Assembly: GCA_007130885.1 (NCBI GenBank)
Contig: SLRQ01000069.1
Coordinates: 1-49,709, forward strand
Length of the DNA stretch: 49,709 bases
Direction of reading: 5' to 3'
Source of the DNA: Deltaproteobacteria bacterium
Lineage (GTDB): Bacteria; Myxococcota; Myxococcia; SLRQ01
Positions 1 through 8,322 of this stretch are shown piece after piece. The first letter of the stretch is position 1. Every line of letters begins with the position of its first letter. The position numbers and the translations under genes are program-made. Below the pieces are notes generated by a model. That model was not told the DNA's origin. It saw nothing but the letters and a program-made list of their open reading frames with translations, and ran no database searches.

Positions 1-190
1 CCGAGAAGAAGGCTCCGGCCGAGAAGAAGGCTCCGGCCGAGAAGAAGGCTCCGGCCGAGAAGAAGGCTCCGGCCGAGAAGAAGGCTCCGGCCGAGAAGAA
101 GGCTCCGGCCGAGAAGAAGGCCACGGCCGAGAAGAAAGCTCCAGCCGAGAAGAAAGCTCCAGCCGAGAAGAAGGCTCCGGCAGAGAAGAA
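1..190 (+). repeat. 18-bp tandem repeat encoding EKKAPA
   Basis: About ten head-to-tail copies of an 18-bp unit (gagaagaaggctccggcc) run from the window edge. The first seven are essentially identical; later ones carry point changes (cca for ccg, aaa for aag). The period is six codons, so copy-number change keeps the reading frame. Confidence 0.9.
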
Positions 191-311
191 GACCGCGACC
201 AAGAAGAAGACTCCGGCAAGGAAGAAGGCCACGGCCAAAAAGAAGACCACGACCAAGAAGACGACGGTCAAGAAGACGACGGCCAAGAAAAAGGCCGACA
301 CTGAAACTTAA
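1..311 (+). CDS. C-terminal end of a Lys/Ala/Pro repeat (histone H1-like) protein, 5' end outside window
   Basis: The frame beginning at base 3 reads repeated EKKAPA units, then a more degenerate lysine-rich stretch (KKTATKKKT-like), and stops with TAA at 309-311. No globular domain is visible in this part. Such tails occur on bacterial histone H1-like proteins and on some polymer-granule or cell-envelope proteins, where they are expected to bind DNA or other polyanions; that role is an inference. The upstream part needed to name the protein is outside the window. A second protein with a similar tail lies at 38717-39247. Confidence 0.75.
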   Translation, partial: EKKAPAEKKAPAEKKAPAEKKAPAEKKAPAEKKAPAEKKATAEKKAPAEKKAPAEKKAPAEKKTATKKKTPARKKATAKKKTTTKKTTVKKTTAKKKADTET

Positions 312-318
312 ACCGGAA

Positions 319-373
319 ATCGTGATTCTGAATCGCCGCCTCGTTCCGCGACCCACTCCTCCAGAATCACGAT
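319..373. terminator. 12-bp inverted repeat between convergent genes, possible bidirectional terminator
   Basis: The arm atcgtgattctg at 319-330 has its exact reverse complement at 362-373, separated by 31 bases. It lies just after the stop of the lysine-rich gene and just before the stop of the converging DUF4105 gene. The loop is long and there is no clear T-run, so a classical intrinsic terminator is uncertain. Confidence 0.4.
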
Positions 374-374
374 C

Positions 375-1835
375 TTAGCCGGTGCGGTGGCGATCCGCGG
401 CCTTGCCGCTTGCCGCAGGCTCTCTATCGGGAGCGGGCTCACCCGCTAGCTGCAAGCCAAGGGGCATCGCTCCGCGCACCCACAGCCACGACGCCGCCAT
501 GCCAAGATTCATGGGCAGGAGCATGGCTATCACCATCCAGTTGTCTTGCGTGAACCAAGGCAGGATCTTGAGGATCACCGCAAGGAAGCTGCCGGCCACG
601 AGCAGCAGCCAGCAGCGGCAAAGCCAGCGAGCCGCGCGAGACGACCCCGCCGCAACCGCAATCCCGAGCGGAAGCGCCAAGAAGGTTACAGGGTTTGCAA
701 GCAGCAGATTCTCGTTTCGGTAGGTAACCGTGTGCTCGGTGATGGTCCACATGAGAAAGAGCAGCACGGCCGGCAGGCCGACCATGATACCGATGAGCGA
801 GTTATAAAGGCCGAATCCCGCGCGCGCCTTGCGACCTCCGGTCCGTGCATGGCGCCTGGCCAGCAGCATGCCGGCCCCACCGAACAGCAAGCCGATCGCG
901 AATGTGTACGGCGCGACGAGAGAAGGGCTGGTTGGAACGGGCTGCCTATCACGTGCCTCGAAGTAAATCGTCGAGCGCCTCACCAGCGGCATCTCTTCCC
1001 CGTCAGGCCCCTCGTACGTGAGATCCGCGATAACCCGCTCCATCTCCTCCGGCAGGAACATCTCGTCCCACACGGTTATGGGCCGATCGATCTCGGAGTT
1101 CATCAGCAGCATCAACACGAAGTTTATGAATGGGTTGTGCTGACTGTGCCGCCGGGTGTGATCTCGCAGCGTCATGCGGCCCGGAGCCTCGGCAACCTCG
1201 CGAAGCCGGCCGTCCAGCACCTCATCGACGAGATCACGGATCCGCGTCGCGCAGTTGTCGTCGTAGTGATGGTAGAGATAGTACCGGTTCTCGGGCCTTG
1301 CATTGTCCGCCAGGGCGCGCGCCATGCGCTCGCGAAGCTCCGGAGGAAGGTTCAACTCCTGAATGCGGATTGACCGATTCATCGCCCGGTACTGCCTGAG
1401 CGTTCCGGTCAGGGAAGCCTCCCCCACCCAGAACTCCAAGCGGCCCATCAGAAACTTGGGCAGCAGGTCGGGTCCGAAGCTGAACATTCCGTAGTTGTAG
1501 ACGCGCTGCTGCCCGTGCTCCCTGTCCTCCACCAACACGGCGGAGTGCCCGAACCAGGAAGCGATCTCGTCGCCAGGTCCGAAGGTGATGAGGGCCACCC
1601 TTATATTCTCGGGATCGCTTCGGCCCTCCCCCCAAGGGGGAGGAGCCCAGCCTATTGCTTCCGCCCTCCCCGGCGCCATCGACCAAACAGCAGCCAAGAG
1701 CAGTACCGATACGAAGCGCCATGCGCCGGTCCTCGACTCGCCCTTCGAGCTTCGCTCGCCCGGGCGACGTGGAAAACCGCCCCCACGCGGCGGCGATTGC
1801 GGAGAAGCACTCCGTCGAGGAAGGGCTCGTAACAT
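375..1835 (-). CDS. DUF4105 (Lnb N-terminal periplasmic domain) membrane protein
   Basis: 486 residues. A basic N-terminal segment leads into a hydrophobic signal or anchor (FVSVLLLAAVWSMAPGRAEA). It is followed by a DUF4105-type domain at about residues 75-260 with the family's typical segments: ALITFGPG, WFGHSAVLVED, NYGMFSFG, YDDNCATRIRD. The last 170 residues contain about five hydrophobic helices. DUF4105 resembles cysteine-peptidase-like folds and occurs in lacto-N-biosidase chaperone-like and envelope proteins. The conserved Cys in NCATR and the His in FGHS are seen, but no activity is assigned. No good ribosome site is seen before the ATG, and no in-frame alternative start lies before the signal segment. 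It follows the SRPBCC gene by 68 bp on the same strand. Confidence 0.8.
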   Translation of the reverse strand: MLRALPRRSASPQSPPRGGGFPRRPGERSSKGESRTGAWRFVSVLLLAAVWSMAPGRAEAIGWAPPPWGEGRSDPENIRVALITFGPGDEIASWFGHSAVLVEDREHGQQRVYNYGMFSFGPDLLPKFLMGRLEFWVGEASLTGTLRQYRAMNRSIRIQELNLPPELRERMARALADNARPENRYYLYHHYDDNCATRIRDLVDEVLDGRLREVAEAPGRMTLRDHTRRHSQHNPFINFVLMLLMNSEIDRPITVWDEMFLPEEMERVIADLTYEGPDGEEMPLVRRSTIYFEARDRQPVPTSPSLVAPYTFAIGLLFGGAGMLLARRHARTGGRKARAGFGLYNSLIGIMVGLPAVLLFLMWTITEHTVTYRNENLLLANPVTFLALPLGIAVAAGSSRAARWLCRCWLLLVAGSFLAVILKILPWFTQDNWMVIAMLLPMNLGMAASWLWVRGAMPLGLQLAGEPAPDREPAASGKAADRHRTG

Positions 1836-1903
1836 GGGACCGATGAAGGAGTATGTTCAAGCTACGAGCAAAGGCAAGCCCTCGTAACCAAGGGGGGGCG
1901 CGC

Positions 1904-2362
1904 CTACCGCAGGCTGGTCAGGTAGCGCTTCACGTTCTCTATGTAGGCGTCGATGTCCTTTCGAACCTCGCGTGCCACGATGGGCTTGAACACCTTCGCC
2001 ATGAGCCTCGGTATCGGCAGGTCCGGAGCCAGCGTCTCGCGGTAGTCTATACGCACGCCGCTGGACAGCCTCGTGAGCACCACCTCGCCGCGAGTATCGA
2101 TGTTTCCGGCCACGGTGTACCAGTTGACCTTGTCGGCGCCGTTGCCGCCGTAACGGACCGTGTAGTCGCCGCGAAAGCGCAGGCCCTTCTCGGCCTTCTC
2201 CTTCAAGATCCAGCGGGCATCGCCGTTGTCCAAAATCTCGTAGCGGTCGAGGCCTATGATGCTCGACTTTACTATCTCGGGTTCAGCGAAGGCGGAGTAG
2301 GCCTCCTCCAGCGAGGCCGGGACCTCGAACAGCGCCGTTTGTGTCGCTTCTATCCTTGCCAT
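1904..2362 (-). CDS. SRPBCC / DUF1997-like protein
   Basis: 152 residues. The opening strand (ATQTALFEVPASLEEAYSAFAEPE), a series of alternating strands and a long C-terminal helix (VAREVRKDIDAYIENVKRYLTSL) fit the START/SRPBCC helix-grip fold, close to DUF1997 and coenzyme-Q-binding-type proteins. Members bind hydrophobic ligands; the ligand here is unknown. No signal peptide is visible, so it is probably cytoplasmic. It may be co-transcribed with the downstream DUF4105 gene, since the gap is only 68 bp. Confidence 0.75.
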   Translation of the reverse strand: MARIEATQTALFEVPASLEEAYSAFAEPEIVKSSIIGLDRYEILDNGDARWILKEKAEKGLRFRGDYTVRYGGNGADKVNWYTVAGNIDTRGEVVLTRLSSGVRIDYRETLAPDLPIPRLMAKVFKPIVAREVRKDIDAYIENVKRYLTSLR

Positions 2363-2589
2363 TTGCGCACCTCGGGCGGGAGCCTACCACCGAAGTCCCA
2401 CGCCACCAACATGTAGGGGTGCGCTGTCCGAAACTCGGACCGGGAACCAAACTCCGAGCACTCGCGGAGCCATCGGATCTCGTAAACACCTGGAGATCGC
2501 ACCCCTGACTACATGGCATGACCCATGCAGCAGCCGTCGCACGGATGCAAACACCGGGCAACAGCACCTAATGTCTAGGGGGGTAGACC

Positions 2590-3027
2590 ATGGAGCCGGC
2601 GATTACCAATGTAGGACAAGGAATACGCATCGGGAGAAAGAGAATGAAACCCGGAGAGACAATCGCCATAGGTCGCGCATGCTTGGACACGCTGTTCCAG
2701 GCCGACGGCCCGCTGGTGGATCACCTCGTCGAGGTATCTCGAAGGGCCGGGCAGCTTCATGATCGCAAGCCGGCCGGCAACGACGAGCCCGCCCCAAGCG
2801 CGGATGACCTTGCCGAGATCTACACTCCCGCCTTTCGCAGGCGGCTGCACGACAGCATCGGGCTGCGCAAGAGATCCCTTGTTCATCTGGATCTCGCTTC
2901 CATGCTCGGCCTCGATATCGCGCAGCAAGCCCTGGCGGCGGACTATCCACCGACGGAGTGTCCCGTCGGCCGCTCCCTCTTCGAAGCGGTACGGGCCAAG
3001 CACCAGGCCGAGTGCCAAGCGAGCTGA
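2590..3027 (+). CDS. Hypothetical protein, 145 residues
   Basis: I do not recognise this protein confidently. The N-terminus (GIRIGRKRMKPGETIAIGRACLDTLFQADG) resembles the short beta-rich start of phage-associated DUF7210-like proteins; the rest is helical and charged with no clear motif. The ATG at 2590 follows a G-run (taggggggtagacc). A second in-frame ATG at 2644 follows gggagaaagaga and is a credible alternative start. An antisense frame at 2575-3078 is also open, but its protein has no recognisable features. The gene diverges from the SRPBCC gene across 227 bp in which I see no other feature. Confidence 0.5.
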   Translation: MEPAITNVGQGIRIGRKRMKPGETIAIGRACLDTLFQADGPLVDHLVEVSRRAGQLHDRKPAGNDEPAPSADDLAEIYTPAFRRRLHDSIGLRKRSLVHLDLASMLGLDIAQQALAADYPPTECPVGRSLFEAVRAKHQAECQAS

Positions 3028-3112
3028 GAATAGACCTCGAACGGCCGTAACCCCGGCGAAAGCCGCCGTGTTTGTCACCCCGGCGGGGCCGATATGCTTC
3101 GGGCCTAGCGGC

Positions 3113-4918
3113 TTACCGCAGCACCTTCGGCGCCAGCTCCTTGAACCTTGAAAGCTCGGGCTCGTGTCCCATGATGGCCTTCTTCCAGAACTCGGTCCCC
3201 TCGAGGTCGGCTCCCAGGGTGCCGCGAGCGACGTTTTGAGCCATGTCGCTGCCCGTCAGCCGCAAGAAGTCCTGATAACGCGGCAGGAACGCCTCGCCCT
3301 CGCGCTTGAACATTTCGAAGAGGCCGCGGCTTAGCAGATAGCCGAAGGTGTAGGGGTAGTTATAGAAGCTCACGCCGGTCAGGTAGAAGTGCATCTTCGA
3401 AGCCCAGAAGAGATCGTCGGCGGTGCCCTCCTCTATGAGATCACCGAACTGGTTCTCTATGGCCCGCGTCATCAGCTCCTTCAAGCGGGATACGCCCACG
3501 GCGCCCCCGCTACGCTCGTCATAAAACGACTTCTCGAACTGGAACCTTATCGGTATGTCGATCATGAACGACATGCAGCTATTGATCGTCTCTGTCAGGA
3601 CGCTGAGCTTCTGCGCGTCGGTGGATGCCGGATCCTCGAGGACTCCCTCCGCGAGCAGCATCTCACCAAACGTCGACGCGGACTCCGCGAGCGTCATGGG
3701 ATACTTCTTGAGGTAGGGGCGCATGCCCTGGAGCTGCCGGCTGTGGAACGCGTGACCGACCTCGTGCGCCAAGGTCGATATGTCGCTCAAGCTGCCGTTG
3801 AAGGTCATGTACACGCGGGACTCCTCCGTCAGCGCGGAGCCGGTGCAAAACGCTCCCGGCCTCTTGCCTGGCCTCGGCTCCGACTCCACCCAGCGCTTCT
3901 CCAGCGCTTCCCGGAAGAAGTCCCCCAGTGCCGGGTAGGCCCTGCTGAACGCCTTCTGGGTCATCTCCACGCACTCTTCCCAGGAGTAGCGCTCCTGGTC
4001 CGGTATCGGCAACGGCGCCTCGCAGTCGTACCAGGCGAGCTTCTTCAAGCCGAGGGCGTCCGCCTTTGCGCGTCCGACCTCCTGGATAAACGGACGGCAC
4101 TCCTCGATCGCCTGGAACATGGCGTCCAGGGTCTCCTTGCTGATTCGTGATTGGTGCAAGGACACGTCGAGGTAGTGCTCGATGCCTCGCCTGCGGTTCA
4201 GGACCAGCCTGGTCCCGGCGATCGAGTTCAGGGCGGCGGCGCAGACATCCTCGACCGTCTTCCACGCGGCCCGCCCGTGCTCGAACGCGGACCGCCTGAC
4301 CTGCCGGTCGGAGTCCTGCATGAGGGAGCGGCACTGCGAGATGGGGGTGGACTCCACCCTGCCGTCCGGCCAGTGCATGTCGAACTGCAGCTTGCTTGAG
4401 ACCGTGGAGTAGAGACGATCCCACGAGCTGAACCCGTCGACGCTCAGGTCGGCGGCGAGCGTCTCGAGGTCGGCCGTCATGGTCTTCTTGGCGTCCCGCC
4501 GAATCTCCTCCAGGTAGAACGAGATGTCCGAGAGCCCGTCCATCTCCAAGAATGCGGCGAACTCCTCATCGCTCGCACTCTTCAGCCCGGCCTTCAGGTG
4601 AATGGAGATCTTGCTCGCCTCCGCCATGGTTCCGTCGAGGATCGCGTACTCCTTCAGGTAGTCCTCGTTGTTCGCGTCGGCGGAGCAGAGGCACACCACG
4701 TACGAGCCCAGATGCGAGAGCTTGCGGTACAGCTCCTCGCTGTCGATCACTACTTGCCGCCAGGCCTCGCGGGTATTCTCGTTCAGCGGATCGAGGCTGG
4801 ACGACCTCTCGACCAGCTCGCCTATGCCGTCCTGGATGTCCTTTTTGAAGGCCTTCATCTTCGAGCCGTTGAACTCGTCGAAGTAGGTCGTCAGATCCCA
4901 TACGATGCCCTTGGACAT
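3113..4918 (-). CDS. pepF: M3 family oligoendopeptidase F
   Basis: 601 residues, the normal size for the M3B (PepF) zinc metallopeptidases that cleave short peptides in the cytoplasm. The zinc motif HEVGHAFH is at about residue 385 and the third ligand is the Glu in LAESASTFGEML about 30 residues on. The start at 4918 was chosen over an ATG 28 codons upstream because it follows gagaggaaa at a good distance and opens with the family-like MSKGIVWDLTTYF. The gene diverges from the DUF4914 gene. Confidence 0.93.
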   Translation of the reverse strand: MSKGIVWDLTTYFDEFNGSKMKAFKKDIQDGIGELVERSSSLDPLNENTREAWRQVVIDSEELYRKLSHLGSYVVCLCSADANNEDYLKEYAILDGTMAEASKISIHLKAGLKSASDEEFAAFLEMDGLSDISFYLEEIRRDAKKTMTADLETLAADLSVDGFSSWDRLYSTVSSKLQFDMHWPDGRVESTPISQCRSLMQDSDRQVRRSAFEHGRAAWKTVEDVCAAALNSIAGTRLVLNRRRGIEHYLDVSLHQSRISKETLDAMFQAIEECRPFIQEVGRAKADALGLKKLAWYDCEAPLPIPDQERYSWEECVEMTQKAFSRAYPALGDFFREALEKRWVESEPRPGKRPGAFCTGSALTEESRVYMTFNGSLSDISTLAHEVGHAFHSRQLQGMRPYLKKYPMTLAESASTFGEMLLAEGVLEDPASTDAQKLSVLTETINSCMSFMIDIPIRFQFEKSFYDERSGGAVGVSRLKELMTRAIENQFGDLIEEGTADDLFWASKMHFYLTGVSFYNYPYTFGYLLSRGLFEMFKREGEAFLPRYQDFLRLTGSDMAQNVARGTLGADLEGTEFWKKAIMGHEPELSRFKELAPKVLR

Positions 4919-5061
4919 TGCGCTTTTCCTCTCTATTGTGTTTTCGGAACGGCTCCCCCCGATGCTTGGGGAAGAGCCCCCTACATACAAAGCCCGCCGC
5001 AAGGCTGCAAGCGCTTGCGCTCGGGCGGGTTAGAGCACAAGTAAGAATCGACCGGGGGACA

Positions 5062-7017
5062 ATGGTCATGAAAGGCAGAGCTCCGCCGCACCAGAGAATG
5101 CCGCTGCCCCAGGACATCCGCGCGGTTCTGGAGAAAGCAACGGTAACCTACGCATCGACCACGGACGAGCTCGCCGACCTATCGGTGAAGGACGCCGTCC
5201 ATGGCTGGCATGACGTCGCGTACGACATTCCGGGAGGCCGCTTCGTCGCCGCGCGTGTCTGCAGGGTCAGAAACGGCATATCAGCGAACTACACCGACCC
5301 CTACATGCGAAGGCGCGATCCCGACTGTCTCGTCATTGCCGACGAGCGCGCCACCGACAAGCAGCGGTTCTCCGAAAGATTCGGCGGAAGCTTCGACGCT
5401 CTTCGTGGGGACACCCTCTCCTGGCTCGAGAGTCAGGAGCTGGCCGTGTTCGGCTTTCATGCCGGCACCAAAAATGTAAAGGGCGTGCCGGCGCTGGCCA
5501 TCTGTCCCGCTAACGCGGGTTTCTTCGCCCTGGGGCTCGCCCTCCTGCAAGGGATCGAGCCGGTCGAGCACCTGGACGAGAACTTCGCGCCGAGGGCGTT
5601 CATCCTGGTGGCTCCGCCGTTTCGGCAGACCCACTTCGGCGGAAAGCAGATCGTCGTGCACGAACGAACGACGAAGAACCATTACCTCTTCAGCTACAAC
5701 CTCTACCCCGGCCCAAGCGCGAAGAAGGGCGTTTACGGCATGCTGCTGGAGATTGGGGAGAGGGAGGGCTGGGTCGCGGCGCACTGCTCGGCGGTCACCG
5801 TGGTGACCCCGTACGACAATCACGTCACGATAATGCACGAGGGCGCGAGCGGCGGCGGCAAGAGCGAGATGCTGGAGCATGTACATCGCGAGGCGGACGG
5901 CCGCCTGCTTCTCGGAGAGAACACCTCCACCGGCGAGAAGATGCACCTGGTCCTGCCCCGCGCCTGCAACCTGCGGCCGGTCTGCGACGACATGGCGCTC
6001 TGCCTGAACCCTTCTAGGAACGGCAGGAAGCTGCGCCTCACCGACGCGGAGAGCGCATGGTTCATCAGGGTGGACCACATCGAACACTACGGGGTGGACC
6101 CGCAGCTCGAGAGGCTGACCATCGATCCGCCGGAGCCGCTGCTGTTCCTGAACCTGGACGCGGTGCCCGACGGGCGGGCGCTCATCTGGGAGCCGGTGAT
6201 GGACGCGCCGGGCCAGCGGTGCCCCAACCCGCGCGTGGTCATGCCGAGGCGCATCGTCCCCGGCATCATCGACGGCATAGTCACGGTGGACATAAGGAGC
6301 TTCGGCGTTCGGGCGCCCCCGTGCACGAAGGACCGGCCGACCTACGGGATACTCGGAATGATGAGCGTCCTGCCGCCGGCGCTCGCCTGGCTGTGGAGGC
6401 TGACGGCGCCCCGCGGTCACTCGAGCCCCAGCATAGTGGCGACGGCCGAGGCGATACCCAGCGAGGGGGTGGGGAGCTTCGAGCCCTTCCTCACCGGCCG
6501 GCGGGTGGAGCAGGCGAACCTGCTTTTGCGGCAGATACTCGACACTCCGGACAGCTTGCACGTGCTCATACCAAACCAGCACATAGGGGCATGGCGGGTC
6601 GGCTTCATGCCGCAGTGGATCTGCCGGGAGTACCTCGCGCGGCGAGGCGCGACCCGCTTCCGCCAGGAGCAGCTAGTGCCGAGCCGCTGCCCGCTGCTTG
6701 GACAGTCGCTCACCTCGCTTCAAGTGGAGGGCAGCAACATCAGCCCCAGCCTGCTGCAGGTGGAGCGGCAGGAGCACGTCGGTCTCGCCTCCTACGACGA
6801 GGGCGCGGCGCAGCTCCAGCGCTTCTTCGACAAGAACCTGCGGACCTACCTCGACCGCGACCTCGATCCGCTTGGCAGGGAGATCATCGAGTGCTGCCTG
6901 AAGGGCGGGCGGCTCGAGGACTATCAGGCGCTCTCGACAGCCGGCGGAAGGAAGCGCCGCGCGGCGCGCCGGACCCGAAGGCCGCCTCCGGTGGCCGAGA
7001 GGACCCCGTCTCACTGA
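5062..7017 (+). CDS. DUF4914 protein with HPrK/PEPCK-type P-loop
   Basis: About 651 residues, matching the usual length of DUF4914. The core has a P-loop at about residues 261-268 (EGASGGGKSE), of the kind shared by HPr kinase and PEP carboxykinase, followed by acidic, Asp-rich segments (CDDMAL, LFLNLDAVPD). The family has no established reaction; a nucleotide-dependent kinase or carboxykinase-like role is an inference from fold and motif. The start is uncertain between 5062, 5068 and 5098; 5062 and 5068 both follow a G-rich stretch. It converges on the S26-GNAT gene 64 bp away. The next minus-strand gene beyond that also encodes an HprK-like protein. Confidence 0.75.
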   Translation: MVMKGRAPPHQRMPLPQDIRAVLEKATVTYASTTDELADLSVKDAVHGWHDVAYDIPGGRFVAARVCRVRNGISANYTDPYMRRRDPDCLVIADERATDKQRFSERFGGSFDALRGDTLSWLESQELAVFGFHAGTKNVKGVPALAICPANAGFFALGLALLQGIEPVEHLDENFAPRAFILVAPPFRQTHFGGKQIVVHERTTKNHYLFSYNLYPGPSAKKGVYGMLLEIGEREGWVAAHCSAVTVVTPYDNHVTIMHEGASGGGKSEMLEHVHREADGRLLLGENTSTGEKMHLVLPRACNLRPVCDDMALCLNPSRNGRKLRLTDAESAWFIRVDHIEHYGVDPQLERLTIDPPEPLLFLNLDAVPDGRALIWEPVMDAPGQRCPNPRVVMPRRIVPGIIDGIVTVDIRSFGVRAPPCTKDRPTYGILGMMSVLPPALAWLWRLTAPRGHSSPSIVATAEAIPSEGVGSFEPFLTGRRVEQANLLLRQILDTPDSLHVLIPNQHIGAWRVGFMPQWICREYLARRGATRFRQEQLVPSRCPLLGQSLTSLQVEGSNISPSLLQVERQEHVGLASYDEGAAQLQRFFDKNLRTYLDRDLDPLGREIIECCLKGGRLEDYQALSTAGGRKRRAARRTRRPPPVAERTPSH

Positions 7018-7081
7018 AGTGAGTGTGCACGGCCCGCCGGGCCTTGGCCGTCGCCGGCCTTACGCGAGGGCGGGAGAACTC

Positions 7082-8008
7082 TCACCCAAGGAGCTTTCTG
7101 TAAAGCCCAAGGCGGTGGCCGGTTGCAGGGACCACCTTGTATGCCGGATCCAAGCGGGAGAAGCCGTGGCGGCGAAGCGCCCGGAGGCGCTCGAGGTCCC
7201 GCTCGAGACCGGCCTCCAGGATCGTGCTTTCTTCCTCGGCGAGGGCTTCGGCTTGGACGGCGCCGAAGCCACGGGCCGAGGCCTCGTCGAGCGTCACCGC
7301 GAGAAGCTCATCGAGCACCAGCCGCTCGGAGGCCTTGCCGGCTCGCCTGACGCTCATGGTGAGCAGTCCGCGCCGTGCTCGTTCGGGCTTCCGCGCCGTG
7401 CCGCCGGAACGGCGCGCCGGCGGCCCGACCTCGCGCAGGACGGCCGCGCCCACTACGCGGCCAAGGCTTCTTGCCGGCACCACGAAGCCGCCGTCGTCCG
7501 TGAGGAAGCGCATCTCCAGCTCCTCCAGCGACGACACGCCGGGGTTCAACCCGGCCTCCGCGAGCGCCGTCACCAGCCCGCCGGGCTCGCCTCTGTGAAC
7601 CTGGAGGTCCAGGCGAACGAGGGGCGCCCTGGGCAGACGCCGCCAGGCGCTCTTCAGCAGCGCCAGCGCGGGCGGTCTGGACAGCGCCAGGCCGGCCTTC
7701 GCGACGACCGAGCCGACGGAAGGACGAAGGAATACGCTACGGAGCCCTGCGCCCTTCTCCCATACGCCGAGGATGTCCTCGGAGGGGACCCGCTCCACCC
7801 TCGCGCCCGGCCTATCCGAGCGGGTGAACACGCCGCCTTCGTAGGTGCCCACGACCCGGTGCGCAAAGCAGCTCTGGCCACGGCGGTACGCCACGACGGA
7901 GCCCACCTCGGGCCTGGTGCCGGCCGGAGCCGCCCGGAGGCCGGAGGTAAGAAACGGCCACATGCAGCTTCCGGACGTGATGCCGCTTTCGTGCTCGTTC
8001 GTGGTCAT
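7082..8008 (-). CDS. S24/S26 signal-peptidase-like domain fused to a GNAT-like domain
   Basis: 308 residues. The first 100 residues follow the S26 pattern: a nucleophile box SGSCMWPFL (residues 12-20), a second box CFAHRVVG with His50, then GGVFTRSD and ILGVW. Where signal peptidases have Ser before Met-x-Pro, this protein has Cys15. His50 sits where ER/archaeal-type enzymes use His in place of Lys. There is no membrane anchor at the N-terminus. The C-terminal part (about 130-308) looks like a GNAT acetyltransferase: an Arg/Gly-rich turn, then LVLDELLAVTLDEASARGFGAVQAEAL and a final LRRHGF segment. Similar S26-like proteins accompany HprK-related kinases and PqqD-like chaperones. The acetyltransferase part is less certain than the S26 part. 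Confidence 0.65.
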   Translation of the reverse strand: MTTNEHESGITSGSCMWPFLTSGLRAAPAGTRPEVGSVVAYRRGQSCFAHRVVGTYEGGVFTRSDRPGARVERVPSEDILGVWEKGAGLRSVFLRPSVGSVVAKAGLALSRPPALALLKSAWRRLPRAPLVRLDLQVHRGEPGGLVTALAEAGLNPGVSSLEELEMRFLTDDGGFVVPARSLGRVVGAAVLREVGPPARRSGGTARKPERARRGLLTMSVRRAGKASERLVLDELLAVTLDEASARGFGAVQAEALAEEESTILEAGLERDLERLRALRRHGFSRLDPAYKVVPATGHRLGLYRKLLG

Positions 8009-8322
8009 CGTCGATCGACTAAGTTAGCTGGCCGGGACACGGCGGTAAAGTTCGGGGGGGTTCGGGGGAGGGCGGGAATGCATGAACGAGCGCGAGCGGG
8101 TGCGCGGAAATCGAGCGCGGTGAGCGGCAGGCGACACTTGGGGTTCGCGGCTCGCTACACGGGTGTGAGTCAAGACATCGCTGACACTTGCGCGCGCGGC
8201 TTCTTCCGGGCCGCGGCGGGCTGGAAATCGACCGCACTGTGGTTCGGGGGCCCGAGAGGCGACCGCCGGGGGGGACCGTCGAGAGGCGATGGGCGCGAAT
8301 TTGGAATTCGCGGTTTTCCGTG
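8009..8322. other. 314-bp gap in the HprK/S26 group
   Basis: No convincing gene is seen here. Several overlapping open frames have Arg/Pro/Ser-rich translations typical of GC-rich non-coding DNA. The stretch contains an IS-end-like 31-bp sequence (8160-8190), suggesting that an insertion separated two genes that may once have been adjacent. Confidence 0.6.
8160..8190 (+). mobile_element. Solo IS-end-like sequence, copy 1
   Basis: A 31-bp sequence containing gtgtgagtcaagacatcgct and ending in gacacttg has an exact reverse-complement copy at 45949-45979. The motif tgtcagcgatgtcttgac resembles terminal sequences I associate with IS481-type elements, but no transposase gene is next to either copy. 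It is probably a remnant end or a non-autonomous element. Confidence 0.55.

Noticed and set aside
2575..3078. A 167-codon frame on the minus strand opposite the hypothetical gene
   Set aside because: It has no ribosome site and shows no features; the plus-strand frame has a better start and more protein-like composition.
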